Part shown: piece after piece, positions 55,681 through 64,000 of the stretch
Layout of the letters: the number at the start of each line of letters is the position of its first letter
Numbering within the stretch: the stretch's first letter is position 1
Source: Gammaproteobacteria bacterium
GTDB lineage: Bacteria; Pseudomonadota; Gammaproteobacteria; Granulosicoccales; Granulosicoccaceae
Direction: 5' to 3'
Assembly (NCBI GenBank): GCA_002746645.1
Contig: PDPU01000033.1
Location: 1-64,000 of the forward strand
Length of the DNA stretch: 64,000 nt
Notes under the pieces: model-generated
Seen by the model: the letters and a program-made list of their open reading frames with translations, nothing else
Told to the model about the DNA's origin: nothing
The model's database searches: none
Made by a program: the position numbers and the translations under genes

Positions 55681-57124
55681 TGGTTTTCCGACCTGTCTGA
55701 TCAGCCTCGCGCACCTGCCCCGAAGGATTGGTGAACTGATCGTTGAGTGATTGCACGAAGCGGGATGCACCTTCGATCACGCCATTGATCTGCTTCTTCG
55801 CGCGGTTGTTCCAGCCGACGGGTTGACGGTTGAAGATGCTGCGGAACCAGCGCGTGTTCATCGCGAAGGCTCTGGCAAGTGAGGCATCGTCACCTTTGCG
55901 GATACCGTGCAGCATGAGTTTGCCGACAAGGTTCTTGACGAGAAAGTGTCCACCCAGAAGCACCGCGGCCAGCCCGAGAATCGTACCGCCCATGGCGACA
56001 GGGTCTGCCACGATACTCAGCAGAAGACTGCCGAGTGAACCGATCGCACCCGTCGCGATGGCAACGCCGAGCACGAGCACGGCGAGAATGGCCAGCAGCA
56101 CGAGATCGGTGCGGACGATGCGCTGCGCCCAGCGACGCTTGTACTCGGCGAGTGCGGGCATGGCCGTATCGCGAAGGTGATAGGCACGTTTTTCCATCTG
56201 CCCGACGATGCGATAGGCCCGCTCGACCTCGACCTGGCGAATGCGGTCCTCGATTTCGGCCATGTCGTGATCGCGCTTCTCCTCGAAGCGGCGGCGCTTG
56301 CCTTCATCCTCGATGGTGGGCGCCACGGCCTTGTTGTAGATGGTGTAGAAGCGTCCGGCAGTCAGGCCCTTCTGCGACAGCGCCCGCTGCCAGGCACCGA
56401 CGATTTCCTCGGTATTGTCCTCGCGTGCGGCGGTATCGATCTGATTCAGGATGAAGACGAACTTGTTGCTGTCGTTCCGCGAGATCGTCTGCTCGACGAG
56501 GTGCGTGAGCGTGTCCTGCATCGAGCCGGGCTCGGGGTGACGTGCATCGAAGAACACCAGCACCAGGTCCGAGATGTCCATGATGTGATTGGTGAGCTTG
56601 AGCGTGGAGGTCCGCTGCTGGTCGGCGTCGAAACCGGGGGAGTCGATCAGGATCTTGCCGCGCACGACCTCGGAATCGGTGACCTTGAGTTGCAGGTAGG
56701 AGTCGATGCGCCGCCCTTCCCCTTCGGTGACCTTCTCGATCTCGTCCGAGATGCGGTAGAAGGGAAAGCGCATGTCGGCATCGAGCGCGAGCCCCGGCAG
56801 CGTGCGCCCGGCGTTCTCCTCGCCGTAGCAGATCACCGTGAACTTGTCGTCGACGGCCTGGTTGCCCGTCTTCTGCAGGGGCTTGTCGAGGTAACTGTTG
56901 ATGAAGGAACTCTTGCCGGCCGAGAATACACCGAGGATCGATACCAGTGGCCACCAGGAGATCTGGGTGGCGTGCGATTCGCTCTCGTCGAGGAGACCCG
57001 TCCGGTGGGCCACGCCATCGAGGGCACGATAGCCGTCGATGGCATCGATGAGGATGGGATTCTCGCGCTCGAGATGACTCTTGAGACTGTCGAGACGCTT
57101 CTGCAGGGATTCGGTCGTATTCAC
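55676..57124 (-). CDS. Dynamin-like membrane GTPase
   Basis: The 482-residue product is a bacterial dynamin-like protein. The GTPase motifs are GVFSAGKSSFINSYL (P-loop), ILIDSPGFDADQ (switch 2) and FILNQID (G4). A helical region and two or three membrane segments follow (LVLLAILAVLVLGVAIATG, DPVAMGGTILGLAAVLLGG), then a C-terminal amphipathic region. Such proteins remodel or protect membranes; role here unknown. Start is uncertain: GTG 57124 or the GTG at 57178 in the ORF track. Divergent from the small membrane ORF and convergent with rne. Confidence 0.85.
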   Translation of the reverse strand: MNTTESLQKRLDSLKSHLERENPILIDAIDGYRALDGVAHRTGLLDESESHATQISWWPLVSILGVFSAGKSSFINSYLDKPLQKTGNQAVDDKFTVICYGEENAGRTLPGLALDADMRFPFYRISDEIEKVTEGEGRRIDSYLQLKVTDSEVVRGKILIDSPGFDADQQRTSTLKLTNHIMDISDLVLVFFDARHPEPGSMQDTLTHLVEQTISRNDSNKFVFILNQIDTAAREDNTEEIVGAWQRALSQKGLTAGRFYTIYNKAVAPTIEDEGKRRRFEEKRDHDMAEIEDRIRQVEVERAYRIVGQMEKRAYHLRDTAMPALAEYKRRWAQRIVRTDLVLLAILAVLVLGVAIATGAIGSLGSLLLSIVADPVAMGGTILGLAAVLLGGHFLVKNLVGKLMLHGIRKGDDASLARAFAMNTRWFRSIFNRQPVGWNNRAKKQINGVIEGASRFVQSLNDQFTNPSGQVREADQTGRKTT

Positions 57125-57340
57125 GATGGGTATACGAGACTCCAGGTTCGAGAATGAATGCGGTGGACAGGCAGCCACGTTAGAATGACGGACACGGCGC
57201 CACGCCAGAATGACAACGGGACAGCCTTCGACAACAGCGTTGAGTTCAAGGCCGAACGTTCCGACACAGGTAACCGCGAGATTCTAGCAGCCCCGCCGCG
57301 AGGCACTGATGCCAAACCGTCCACGACCCGGGAAAAGAAC

Positions 57341-57481
57341 ATGTGGCTGTTGACTCTATTGATACTCGGAACTGCGGCATGGTTCCTCATGATGGGGTTT
57401 CGTGAGTGGTTCGCAAGCCATGCCGGGCCGGAAGCCCACGGCCGGTCGGTAGCGCGTGACGCGAGCGGCCGCAACCCATGA
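57341..57481 (+). CDS. Small single-helix membrane protein
   Basis: The 46-residue reading frame has one membrane segment (MWLLTLLILGTAAWFLMMGF) and a hydrophilic tail. GGGAAAAG precedes the ATG. Its stop overlaps the rhomboid start as ATGA, supporting translation. A longer version from 57185 or 57158 is possible; TAGAAT at 57181-57186 argues against it. Function unknown. Confidence 0.55.
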   Translation: MWLLTLLILGTAAWFLMMGFREWFASHAGPEAHGRSVARDASGRNP

Positions 57482-58089
57482 GCGCGCTGGTCGATCCAAG
57501 GAACAGCCATTCCGTCCAACGCGATTTCAGCCGCATCCTCACCTTCGTCGCCGTCATCTGGGCGGTGTTCGTGCTCGACAGATTCCTCCCGCTCGAGCAA
57601 TTCGGCCTGATTCCGCGCACCGCCCGCGGACTCGTCGGCATTGTCGCCATGCCCTTTCTCCATGGCAATGTCGCACACCTGATCGGCAATACCGTTCCGC
57701 TGCTGGTCTGCCTGCTGCTCCTTGCCGGCTCCCGCGCCAACAGCGCAGCGATCACCGTCATGATCACGGTTCTCGGCGGCATCGGCCTGTGGTTCTTCGG
57801 CCGCACGGCCCTGCACATCGGCGCCAGCGGACTCGTTTTCGGGCTGATCGCCTTTCACATCTTCGCCGGCGTCTTCGAAAAACGCCCACAGTCGGTCATG
57901 ATCTCGCTCGTGATCGGCTTCCTCTACGCCACAACACTCTTTCGCGGCGTATTGCCGACACAACGCGGCGTATCCTGGGACGGGCATCTGTTCGGTGTGC
58001 TGGCGGGTGTACTGACGGCCTTTCTCGTGGCCGGAATGCTCAGGGACGACAGAGCCACGGCGCACGCCAGCCGGTCGGTGCGGGATTGA
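57478..58089 (+). CDS. Rhomboid-family intramembrane serine protease
   Basis: The 203-residue protein has six hydrophobic segments and the rhomboid catalytic pair: the serine in HIGASGLVFGLIAF and the histidine in WDGHLFGVLAG, plus the conserved HGNVAHLIGN. It cleaves transmembrane helices. It is compact, with no extra domains. Start overlaps the small membrane ORF. Whether it processes the sorting-like tails seen elsewhere in the window is speculation. Confidence 0.92.
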   Translation: MSALVDPRNSHSVQRDFSRILTFVAVIWAVFVLDRFLPLEQFGLIPRTARGLVGIVAMPFLHGNVAHLIGNTVPLLVCLLLLAGSRANSAAITVMITVLGGIGLWFFGRTALHIGASGLVFGLIAFHIFAGVFEKRPQSVMISLVIGFLYATTLFRGVLPTQRGVSWDGHLFGVLAGVLTAFLVAGMLRDDRATAHASRSVRD

Positions 58090-58197
58090 ACCCCTTGCCG
58101 CGGCAGAAACAGCGCCACCATGGTCAGGACTGATGGGTGTTCAAGGCTGATAACATGACGTTCCCGGCCAACTGCGGCCAGCGCCTGCGGAGTCCCC

Positions 58198-58863
58198 GTG
58201 TTCCTGATCGTCGGCATCCTTTCCTTTGGTCTTGTCTGGGTGGTGCGCTCCTGGATGCTCAACCGTTACCGGCGCTGGGGCTCGGAACCGAACGGCATCG
58301 GTGCCACGGGTTTCGAGGTGGCCCGCTACATCCTCGATCGGAACGGGCTGCGACACGTGATGCTCGACGAGTCTCCCGGACAACTGACCGACCACTACAT
58401 TCCCTCGCAGAAGCGCATCCGCCTCTCGGACACCATCGGCCCCGCTCGCAGCATTGCCGCCCTTGCCGTGGCCGCGCACGAGGTCGGCCATGCGATTCAG
58501 GATGGCCAGGGCTACGCCCCCCTGAAGGCGAAGGCGGTGCTCATGCCGATCGCGGCAACGGGCAATCAGATGGGCATGATGATGGCGCTTGGCGGTGGTT
58601 TCCTCGGCCTGCCGAATCTGCTGAACATCGGCGTGGCATTGCTGTTCTCGGGCGTGTTCATCCAGCTGCTCACGCTGCCGATCGAGTTCGACGCCAGCAG
58701 ACGCGCCATGGCCGAACTCGAGCGGCTGAAACTCGTCAACGCGCAGGATCGCGAAGGCGCGGCCTCGATGCTCAAGGCCGCGGCCCTCACCTACGTGGCC
58801 AGCGCGGTGACCTCGCTCGGCTTCCTGTTGGTGTTCGCGATGCAGTTTCTCAGGCGGCGCTGA
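58198..58863 (+). CDS. Membrane zinc metallopeptidase (YugP-like, Zn_peptidase_2)
   Basis: The 221-residue protein has an N-terminal membrane helix, the zinc motif AAHEVGHAIQ with DGQGYAPLKAK, and three further membrane segments; EFDASRRAMAELERL supplies the likely third ligand. This is the neutral zinc metallopeptidase family of B. subtilis YugP. Role unknown. Start is GTG 58198. Follows the rhomboid gene by 108 bp and precedes nnrDE by 93 bp. Confidence 0.9.
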   Translation: MFLIVGILSFGLVWVVRSWMLNRYRRWGSEPNGIGATGFEVARYILDRNGLRHVMLDESPGQLTDHYIPSQKRIRLSDTIGPARSIAALAVAAHEVGHAIQDGQGYAPLKAKAVLMPIAATGNQMGMMMALGGGFLGLPNLLNIGVALLFSGVFIQLLTLPIEFDASRRAMAELERLKLVNAQDREGAASMLKAAALTYVASAVTSLGFLLVFAMQFLRRR

Positions 58864-58956
58864 ATGCCGCCGAACCGCTGGCGCCATCGGGCCACACCGC
58901 AGCAAACGGATACCACACGCTCGCAAATCCCATTCGACAACAGAGGTAGATCGTCG

Positions 58957-60483
58957 ATGCATGAACTTCTCAGCGCTGAACAGATGCAACGCGCAGATGC
59001 GCTCGCCATTGCCTCGGGCATCGACAGCTACACCCTGATGCAGAATGCGGCACACGGCGTCGCCCGCACGACCAGCGAAAACGTCGGCACCGATGCGAAG
59101 GTGGTGGTGCTCGCCGGCCCCGGCAACAACGGCGGTGACGCGATGCTTGCAGCCCGCTATCTGGCCGATGCCGGTTTCAGGCCAACGCTGGTCACCCTTG
59201 CCGCCGATCGCATATCCAGCCAGGACGCGAGCCGGGCGCTGAGCGAGGCCCTGACCCTTCCGGAGCGGCATGAACTCGACTTCGGCGACACGCTGCCCGC
59301 AGCCGTCGCCGCCAGCATCGCGGCGGCCGATGTCGTCATCGACGGACTCTTCGGTGCAGGGCTGGCCCGCGATCTCGACGGCATCGTCGCCGAGCTCGTG
59401 CATGCGGTCAATCAGAGCAGCGCCATCGCGCTCGCCATCGACCTGCCGAGCGGCATCGACGGCAACAGCAATACCGTTCGCGGCTGCGCGATCGAAGCGG
59501 CGCACACGGTCACCTTCTTCCGCCTCAAGCCTGCGCATCTGCTCAGCCCCGTGCGTTCGTACTGTGGCGAGGTTCACCTGATCGACATCGGCATCCCCGC
59601 GCGCGTGCTCGAAGACATCGACGTCAACATCGTTCACAACACCAGCGCGCTCTGGCAGAGCCGTCTGCCGCTGCCGGCACCGGACGGCAACAAGTTCGAC
59701 CGCGGACACGTCGCCGTACGCGGTGGCCCGCTCGAGAAGTCCGGCGCCGGGCGGCTTGCCGCCGTGACCGCGCTGACGGCGGGTGCGGGCCTTGCAACAC
59801 TCGCCGCACCTCGCGAGAGCATTCTCGCGCAGGCTGCCGCGGCGGGCGCGCTGATGTTCTCGATTGCCGAGAACAGCAGTGACTGGATGGCATTGAACGA
59901 CGATGAGCGCATCCGGGCGCTGGTCATCGGCCCCGGTAACGGCCTCGATGATCACACCCGCGAAGCGGTACTGCAGTCACTCGACAACGCGGCGCGTGAC
60001 CGCGCCATCGTGCTCGACGCCGACGCCCTGACGGTGTTCGCAAGCGACCCGGCGACCTTGCACACCGCCGTGAAAAACAGCCAGGCCACGGTGCTCATGA
60101 CACCGCATGACGGCGAATTCGCGCGCATCTTCGGCGAACTCGAAGGCTCGCGCCTGCACCGCTGCAGAGCGGCTGCCGAGATGGCCAGCTGCCACGTGCT
60201 GCTCAAGGGCAGCGACACCGTGATCGCGGCCCCCGACGGGCAGGTCGTGATCAGTACCCACGCTCCGCCCTGGCTCGCGACCGCCGGTGCCGGCGATGTA
60301 CTCGCAGGCCTCGCGGCGAGTCTGCTGGCGCGTGACATGCCGGCGCTCGACGCCGCAGCGGCCGCGGCGTGGATTCATGGCGAGGCCGCCTGGCGCCTCG
60401 GCTATCCAGTGACGGCCGATCAATTGTCTTCGGCCATTGCGCAGGTGCTTGGCGACCTGAAACAGGACACCTCAGCGACCTGA
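58957..60483 (+). CDS. nnr: Bifunctional NAD(P)H-hydrate repair enzyme
   Basis: This fusion repairs hydrated NADH and NADPH. The N-terminal epimerase (NnrE, about 1-215) has AGPGNNGGDAMLAARYL and IDLPSGIDGNS. The C-terminal ADP-dependent dehydratase (NnrD, about 225-508) has RGHVAVRGG, IGPGNGL, LDADALTVFA, MTPHDGEFARIF, and TAGAGDVLAGLAASLLA. ATG 58957 with AGAGG upstream is preferred over the track start. In E. coli nnr lies next to tsaE; here it is 12 kb away. Confidence 0.96.
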   Translation: MHELLSAEQMQRADALAIASGIDSYTLMQNAAHGVARTTSENVGTDAKVVVLAGPGNNGGDAMLAARYLADAGFRPTLVTLAADRISSQDASRALSEALTLPERHELDFGDTLPAAVAASIAAADVVIDGLFGAGLARDLDGIVAELVHAVNQSSAIALAIDLPSGIDGNSNTVRGCAIEAAHTVTFFRLKPAHLLSPVRSYCGEVHLIDIGIPARVLEDIDVNIVHNTSALWQSRLPLPAPDGNKFDRGHVAVRGGPLEKSGAGRLAAVTALTAGAGLATLAAPRESILAQAAAAGALMFSIAENSSDWMALNDDERIRALVIGPGNGLDDHTREAVLQSLDNAARDRAIVLDADALTVFASDPATLHTAVKNSQATVLMTPHDGEFARIFGELEGSRLHRCRAAAEMASCHVLLKGSDTVIAAPDGQVVISTHAPPWLATAGAGDVLAGLAASLLARDMPALDAAAAAAWIHGEAAWRLGYPVTADQLSSAIAQVLGDLKQDTSAT

Positions 60484-60494
60484 AGGCGGACAAC

Positions 60495-60530
60495 GCTCGG
60501 ACGGTGGCTCAGATCCCCATGCGTCCGAGC
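60495..60530. terminator. Inverted repeat between convergent nnr and DUF4404 genes
   Basis: GCTCGGACG and CGTCCGAGC form a perfect 9-bp stem with an 18-base loop, spanning the DUF4404 stop codon in a 25-bp gap. Confidence 0.45.
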
Positions 60531-60850
60531 ATGGCAACGACTTCCTGCATGGTGCGTTCGGCCAGCGGATGACGTGTCGCGAACTGCACTTCGAGTTCCT
60601 TGGCACGCTCGAGCAGGTCAGCCTGATCGGGTTCGGGTGCATCGTCGTCAACGATGGGAATGGCGACGCCCTCGCCGGAGGAATCGATGCTCGGCAGCGA
60701 ATCACCACTCGCGTCCGACTCGAGTGACAGGCGGCGCGCGATATCATCTTCGAGCCGACCGAGTGCAGCCACCGTTTCGGTATCCACATCGGTATCGGCA
60801 AGTTCGCCGCGGAGTTCGGTCAGCAATTCTCGAATGCGTTGGTTGCTCAT
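60509..60850 (-). CDS. DUF4404 family protein
   Basis: The 113-residue protein starts MSNQRIRELLTELRGELADTD and has a second conserved segment LLERAKELEVQFATRHPLAERTMQEVVAMLGRMGI; an acidic linker joins them. This matches the small uncharacterised DUF4404 family. Cytoplasmic, mainly helical. The ORF in the track begins 86 codons earlier inside tRNA-Cys and is not used. Confidence 0.85.
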   Translation of the reverse strand: MSNQRIRELLTELRGELADTDVDTETVAALGRLEDDIARRLSLESDASGDSLPSIDSSGEGVAIPIVDDDAPEPDQADLLERAKELEVQFATRHPLAERTMQEVVAMLGRMGI

Positions 60851-61040
60851 GTCACTGGAGATCTCGGACGTAGGGGTCTTCGGAAAGGGCCTTGGCCATC
60901 CGGGCCACGAACTGTCTGACCACTCTACCACCGCGGAAACGGTCAGGAGAACAGACGGTGGAAACATCCGCGGGACATTGAACCGGCCCGCAACTCGACG
61001 GCCCGGCGCCCACGGGGAGCGGCAATCGCGTGAGAAGGAA

Positions 61041-61114
61041 TGGAGGCTGAGCCCGGAGTCGAACCGAGGTAAACGGATTTGCAATCCGGTGCATAGCCAC
61101 TCTGCCACTCAGCC
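61041..61114 (-). tRNA. tRNA-Cys (GCA)
   Basis: Acceptor GGCTGAG/CTCAGCC, anticodon stem CGGAT/ATCCG with GCA, T-loop GGTTCGACTCC, discriminator T and encoded CCA. 74 bases. Very close to E. coli cysT in the anticodon arm. Confidence 0.97.
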
Positions 61115-61195
61115 GAGGGCATTGCCAGACAGGGCTCGTGCCTTTCGATAACTGATCGAAGAGATCATGTAACGGCAGCCTGCATGGGGATCGCC

Positions 61196-61271
61196 TGGAG
61201 CGGGAAACCGGGTTCGAACCGGCGACCTCAACCTTGGCAAGGTTGCGCTCTACCAACTGAGCTATTCCCGC
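61196..61271 (-). tRNA. tRNA-Gly (GCC)
   Basis: Acceptor GCGGGAA/TTCCCGC, anticodon stem CAACC/GGTTG with GCC, T-loop GGTTCGAACCC, encoded CCA. 76 bases; preceded by its own promoter. Confidence 0.97.
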
Positions 61272-61284
61272 AAGCGATCCGCAT

Positions 61285-61313
61285 ATTCTGGGGCGCACGA
61301 ACCTGACTGTCAA
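61285..61313 (-). promoter_or_regulatory. tRNA-Gly/Cys promoter
   Basis: On the minus strand a perfect TTGACA (61308-61313) and CAGAAT (61285-61290) are 17 bases apart, with a start predicted near 61278, just before tRNA-Gly. Confidence 0.7.
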
Positions 61314-61362
61314 GCACCTTCCAGAAAAAACTCTTGTGCACAGACCGCGAGTGCATGGACCG

Positions 61363-61449
61363 TGGTGCCCGGAGCCGGAATCGAACCGGCACGGAGCAAG
61401 CTCCGAGAGATTTTAAGTCTCTTGCGTCTACCAGTTTCGCCACCCGGGC
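61363..61449 (-). tRNA. tRNA-Leu (UAA)
   Basis: Acceptor GCCCGGG/TCCGGGC-type, anticodon stem AGAGA/TCTCT with TAA, long class II variable arm, T-loop GGTTCGATTCC, encoded CCA. 87 bases. Only 27 bp after pgsA, so probably co-transcribed; a TTTTTT run follows it (minus strand, about 61325-61330). Confidence 0.96.
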
Positions 61450-61476
61450 AGTCGCCGACCGAAGACACGCAGGCCG

Positions 61477-62046
61477 CTATTGTACGTGATCCGTCGCCGG
61501 TTCCCCGGCAAACGCCGCGCGCATGTAGCCGAGCATCGACCAGATCGTCAGTACGGTCGCAATCTGCAGTGCAACGACACCGATCTGATAGGTTGGCAGG
61601 CCGAAAACATCGTGCAGATAGAGCAGCAGCGACAGCGCGACGATCTGCATCGTGGTCTTGACCTTGCCGAGCCAGCCGACGGCGACCTTGCCACGCTGCC
61701 CCATCTCCGCCATCCACTCACGCAGCGCGCTGATCGTGATCTCGCGGCCGATGATGACGATGGCAGGAATCGTCAGCCAGGATGAATCATCGAATTCGAC
61801 GATGAGGATCAGCGCCGTTGCCACCATGAGCTTGTCTGCCACAGGATCGAGAAAGGCACCGAAGCGGCTTTCCACACCCCATCGCCTGGCAAGATAACCG
61901 TCGGCCCAGTCGGTGATGCCCGCAACGATGAAGATCAGGCAACTCAACGGTCGCGCCCACGGTGCATCGATGTAGAACACCAGCACGATCACGGGCAGCA
62001 GCACGATGCGCAGAAGTGTCAGGATGGTGGGCAGCCGGTTGCGCAT
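61477..62046 (-). CDS. pgsA: CDP-diacylglycerol-glycerol-3-phosphate phosphatidyltransferase
   Basis: PgsA makes phosphatidylglycerophosphate, precursor of phosphatidylglycerol and cardiolipin, in the inner membrane. The CDP-alcohol phosphotransferase motif DWADGYLARRWGVESRFGAFLDPVADK is complete. Four or more membrane helices, 189 residues. Directly downstream of uvrC by 24 bp, as in E. coli. Confidence 0.98.
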   Translation of the reverse strand: MRNRLPTILTLLRIVLLPVIVLVFYIDAPWARPLSCLIFIVAGITDWADGYLARRWGVESRFGAFLDPVADKLMVATALILIVEFDDSSWLTIPAIVIIGREITISALREWMAEMGQRGKVAVGWLGKVKTTMQIVALSLLLYLHDVFGLPTYQIGVVALQIATVLTIWSMLGYMRAAFAGEPATDHVQ

Positions 62047-62070
62047 GATCGGGTGGAGTCCAGGTCTCGT

Positions 62071-63984
62071 TCAGGGATGCAGTTCCGCGTGTATTCTGCC
62101 AGCTAGCGCCTCGCTGATGCCGGGAACATTCGCAATATCCTGCACCGAGGCGCGTCGAACCCCCTGAATGCCGCCGAAATGCAGGAGCAGTGCCTTGCGA
62201 CGTTTCGGCCCGAGTCCGGGGATGTCCTCGAGCACCGAACGTTGCCGCGCCCGGGCGCGCCGGCCGCGGTGACCGGTAATGGCGAAGCGGTGCGCCTCGT
62301 CACGAATCTGCTGGACGAGGAGCAAGGCCGGTGAATCGCTGCCGAGTTGCAGGACACGATCACCCGCAGCGCTCTCCTCTGCCGCGTCACGCACCAGCAA
62401 CAGGGTTTCGTCACCCGGGCGCCGATCCGGCCCCTTGGACACCCCGATGAGCTGGATGCCGTCGATCTGCAGTTCGGCGAGTACCTCGCGCGCCATCGCC
62501 ACCTGCCCCTTGCCACCGTCGATGAAGAGGATATCGGGCAACTCACGTTGCTCCTTGACGAGCCTGGTATAGCGGCGCAGCAGCGCCTGGTGCATGGCGG
62601 CGTAGTCGTCTCCCGGCGTGATGTTCTCGATGTTGAAGCGTCGATAGTCGCTCTTCAGCGGCCCCTCGGCGTTGAACACGACACAGGACGCGACGGTCGC
62701 TTCACCCATGGTGTGCGAGATGTCGAAGCATTCCATGCGCGACGGCAGTTCGGCGAGTTCGGCGAGTTCACGCAGCGCATCGAGCCTTGCCGCCTGCCCC
62801 TGCCGCGACGCCAGACGCGTGGCGAGGGCAATGTCGGCGTTTTCCTGCGCAAGCTGCTGCAGCCGCGCGCGCTCGGCGCGCACCCTGTGCACGATCGACA
62901 CGCGCGCGCCGAGCCGTTCGCTGAACACGTCCTCGAGCAGTGCCGGCTCGGCAATCGCCTCGGCGACGATGATCTCGCGCGGCAGATCGTGTTCGAGGTA
63001 GTACTGCGCAAGAAAGGCTTCGAGAATCTCGGCACTCGTGCTGCCCGACGGCGTCGTCGGATAGAAGGCACGGTTGCCGAGATTCAGACCGTTGCGGATG
63101 AAGAACACCTGCACGCAGCTCTGCCCGCCGCCAGAGGCCGCGGCCACATAGTCGGCGTTGCTGCTCTCGGACAGCATCGGGTTGAGGTCACCGAGAGCCT
63201 GCAGGTCGGCAATCTGGTCGCGCAGACGCGCCGCTGTCTCGAATTCCAGCGCCTCGCTGGCAGCATCCATGCGCTCGGCGAGTTCGGCCACGACCTCGCG
63301 CGACTGCCCGTCGAGCACGCGCACGGTGTTGTCGACATCGCGCCGGTAGTCCTCGGGCGAGATCAGCCCGACACAGGGCGCCGTGCAGCGCTGGATCTGA
63401 TACTGGAGACAGGGCCTCGAGCGATTCCGGAAATAGCTGTCCTCGCACTGGCGTACCTTGAAGAGCTTCTGCACGAGGCGCAGCGAACGCTTCACCGCCG
63501 CGGCACTCGGGTAGGGACCGATGTACTTGCCCTTCGCCTTGCGTGCGCCTCTCTGGTAGGTCACGCGCGGGTATTCGTCGCGCGTGGAAATGAAGATGCA
63601 GGGGTAGCTCTTGTCGTCACGCAGCACCACGTTGTAACGTGGACGATGCTCCTTGATGAGGTTCTGTTCGAGGATCAGCGCTTCGGTGGCGCTGCCCGTG
63701 ACCGTCGTCTGGATCGCGGCGATCTGGGCGACGAGCGCTTCGGTCTTGCGGTTGTCGAGCGACTTCCGGAAATAACTCGTCAGGCGGTTTCTGAGGTTGG
63801 CGGCCTTGCCGACGTAGATGATCGTGCCCGTGGCGTCGAACATGCGGTACACGCCGGGGCGCGAGGTGACGGTCCTGAGGAACGCCTGCGCATCGAACGG
63901 CGAGGACCTGTCGTCACGGTCGCGCCCGTCATCGCCCTCTCCGGTGCGCCGTCTTTCCCTGTCAGTCGATGTGCCAGACATCAT
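62071..63984 (-). CDS. uvrC: Excinuclease ABC subunit C
   Basis: UvrC makes both incisions in nucleotide-excision repair. The GIY-YIG domain (RPGVYRMFDATGTIIYVGKAANLRNRLTSYFR) is at the N-terminus, then the Cys-rich zone (CLQYQIQRCTAPCVGLIS), a UVR domain (ALEFETAARLRDQI), the RNase H-like domain (ECFDISHTMGEATVASCVVF, FIDGGKGQ) and two C-terminal helix-hairpin-helix motifs (EDIPGLGPKRRKALLLHFGG, IANVPGISEALAGRI). Start ATG 63984 or 63981; the frame stays open to the window edge, so the true start may be beyond it. An extra charged N-terminus (about 25 residues) is unusual. Confidence 0.97.
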   Translation of the reverse strand: MMSGTSTDRERRRTGEGDDGRDRDDRSSPFDAQAFLRTVTSRPGVYRMFDATGTIIYVGKAANLRNRLTSYFRKSLDNRKTEALVAQIAAIQTTVTGSATEALILEQNLIKEHRPRYNVVLRDDKSYPCIFISTRDEYPRVTYQRGARKAKGKYIGPYPSAAAVKRSLRLVQKLFKVRQCEDSYFRNRSRPCLQYQIQRCTAPCVGLISPEDYRRDVDNTVRVLDGQSREVVAELAERMDAASEALEFETAARLRDQIADLQALGDLNPMLSESSNADYVAAASGGGQSCVQVFFIRNGLNLGNRAFYPTTPSGSTSAEILEAFLAQYYLEHDLPREIIVAEAIAEPALLEDVFSERLGARVSIVHRVRAERARLQQLAQENADIALATRLASRQGQAARLDALRELAELAELPSRMECFDISHTMGEATVASCVVFNAEGPLKSDYRRFNIENITPGDDYAAMHQALLRRYTRLVKEQRELPDILFIDGGKGQVAMAREVLAELQIDGIQLIGVSKGPDRRPGDETLLLVRDAAEESAAGDRVLQLGSDSPALLLVQQIRDEAHRFAITGHRGRRARARQRSVLEDIPGLGPKRRKALLLHFGGIQGVRRASVQDIANVPGISEALAGRIHAELHP

Positions 63985-64000
63985 GCCGCAGCGCAAGGCG

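Noticed and set aside
58141-59955. 604-codon minus-strand ORF
   Set aside because: Antisense to the zinc peptidase and nnr genes; no motifs.

Overview
The window is a high-GC (low-to-mid 60s percent by eye), densely coded stretch of a Gammaproteobacterium chromosome. This rests on locally conserved gene orders known from that class: pncC-recA-recX-alaS-lysC-csrA-tRNA(Arg, Ser); mutS-nadK-recN-fur-bamE-rnfH-ratA-smpB; dnaQ-rnhA-yafS-mltD; tsaE-amiC-mutL-miaA; rluC divergent from rne; and uvrC-pgsA-tRNA(Leu, Gly, Cys). Several details (lysC between alaS and csrA, fur between recN and bamE, an endonuclease-like MutL) fit Pseudomonas-like or marine gammaproteobacteria better than enterics. Genus and species cannot be named from the sequence alone.

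Layout. 1-5.1 kb: the 3' part of a giant calcium-binding thrombospondin type 3 repeat protein, translationally coupled to an OmpA-family protein that also carries a TSP3 linker. The giant gene is broken by a one-base frameshift at about 1699. 5.1-8.1 kb: folD, an unknown Ser/Glu-rich lipoprotein and glk. 8.2-14.4 kb: a polar amino-acid ABC transporter (ATPase, binding protein, two permeases) followed within 11 bp by a tungstate transporter (tupB, tupC, tupA). 14.4-19.8 kb: the most accessory-looking segment, with a lower-GC secreted amidohydrolase, a CDF metal exporter, an IS1380-type transposase remnant, a DJ-1/PfpI protein and a LysR regulator. 19.9-35.5 kb: conserved housekeeping genes for translation, recombination, repair, outer-membrane assembly and tmRNA function. 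35.6-47.2 kb: DNA replication and repair, cell-wall hydrolases, a two-FHA-domain protein, cysM, and miaA-mutL-amiC-tsaE. 47.2-50.8 kb: an inserted two-gene redox operon, a PQQ-type sugar dehydrogenase with a C-terminal anchor and a five-haem lipoprotein. 50.9-55.6 kb: rluC and, divergently, rne with a long leader. 55.7-60.9 kb: dynamin-like GTPase, small membrane protein, rhomboid protease, zinc metallopeptidase, nnrDE and a DUF4404 protein. 60.9-64 kb: three tRNAs, pgsA and uvrC.

The genes that work together most clearly are the TSP3/OmpA envelope pair, the PAAT and Tup uptake operons, the mutS/mutL/recA/recN/recX/uvrC repair set (dispersed), and the PQQ dehydrogenase/multihaem lipoprotein pair. 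No CRISPR array, intact prophage or intact insertion sequence is visible. The features most worth follow-up are the TSP3/OmpA module with its frameshift and 285-bp super-repeats, the PQQ/five-haem operon with its variable repeat and sorting-like tail, the HAFVR repeat in the TupA leader, and the composite csrA terminator / tRNA promoter.
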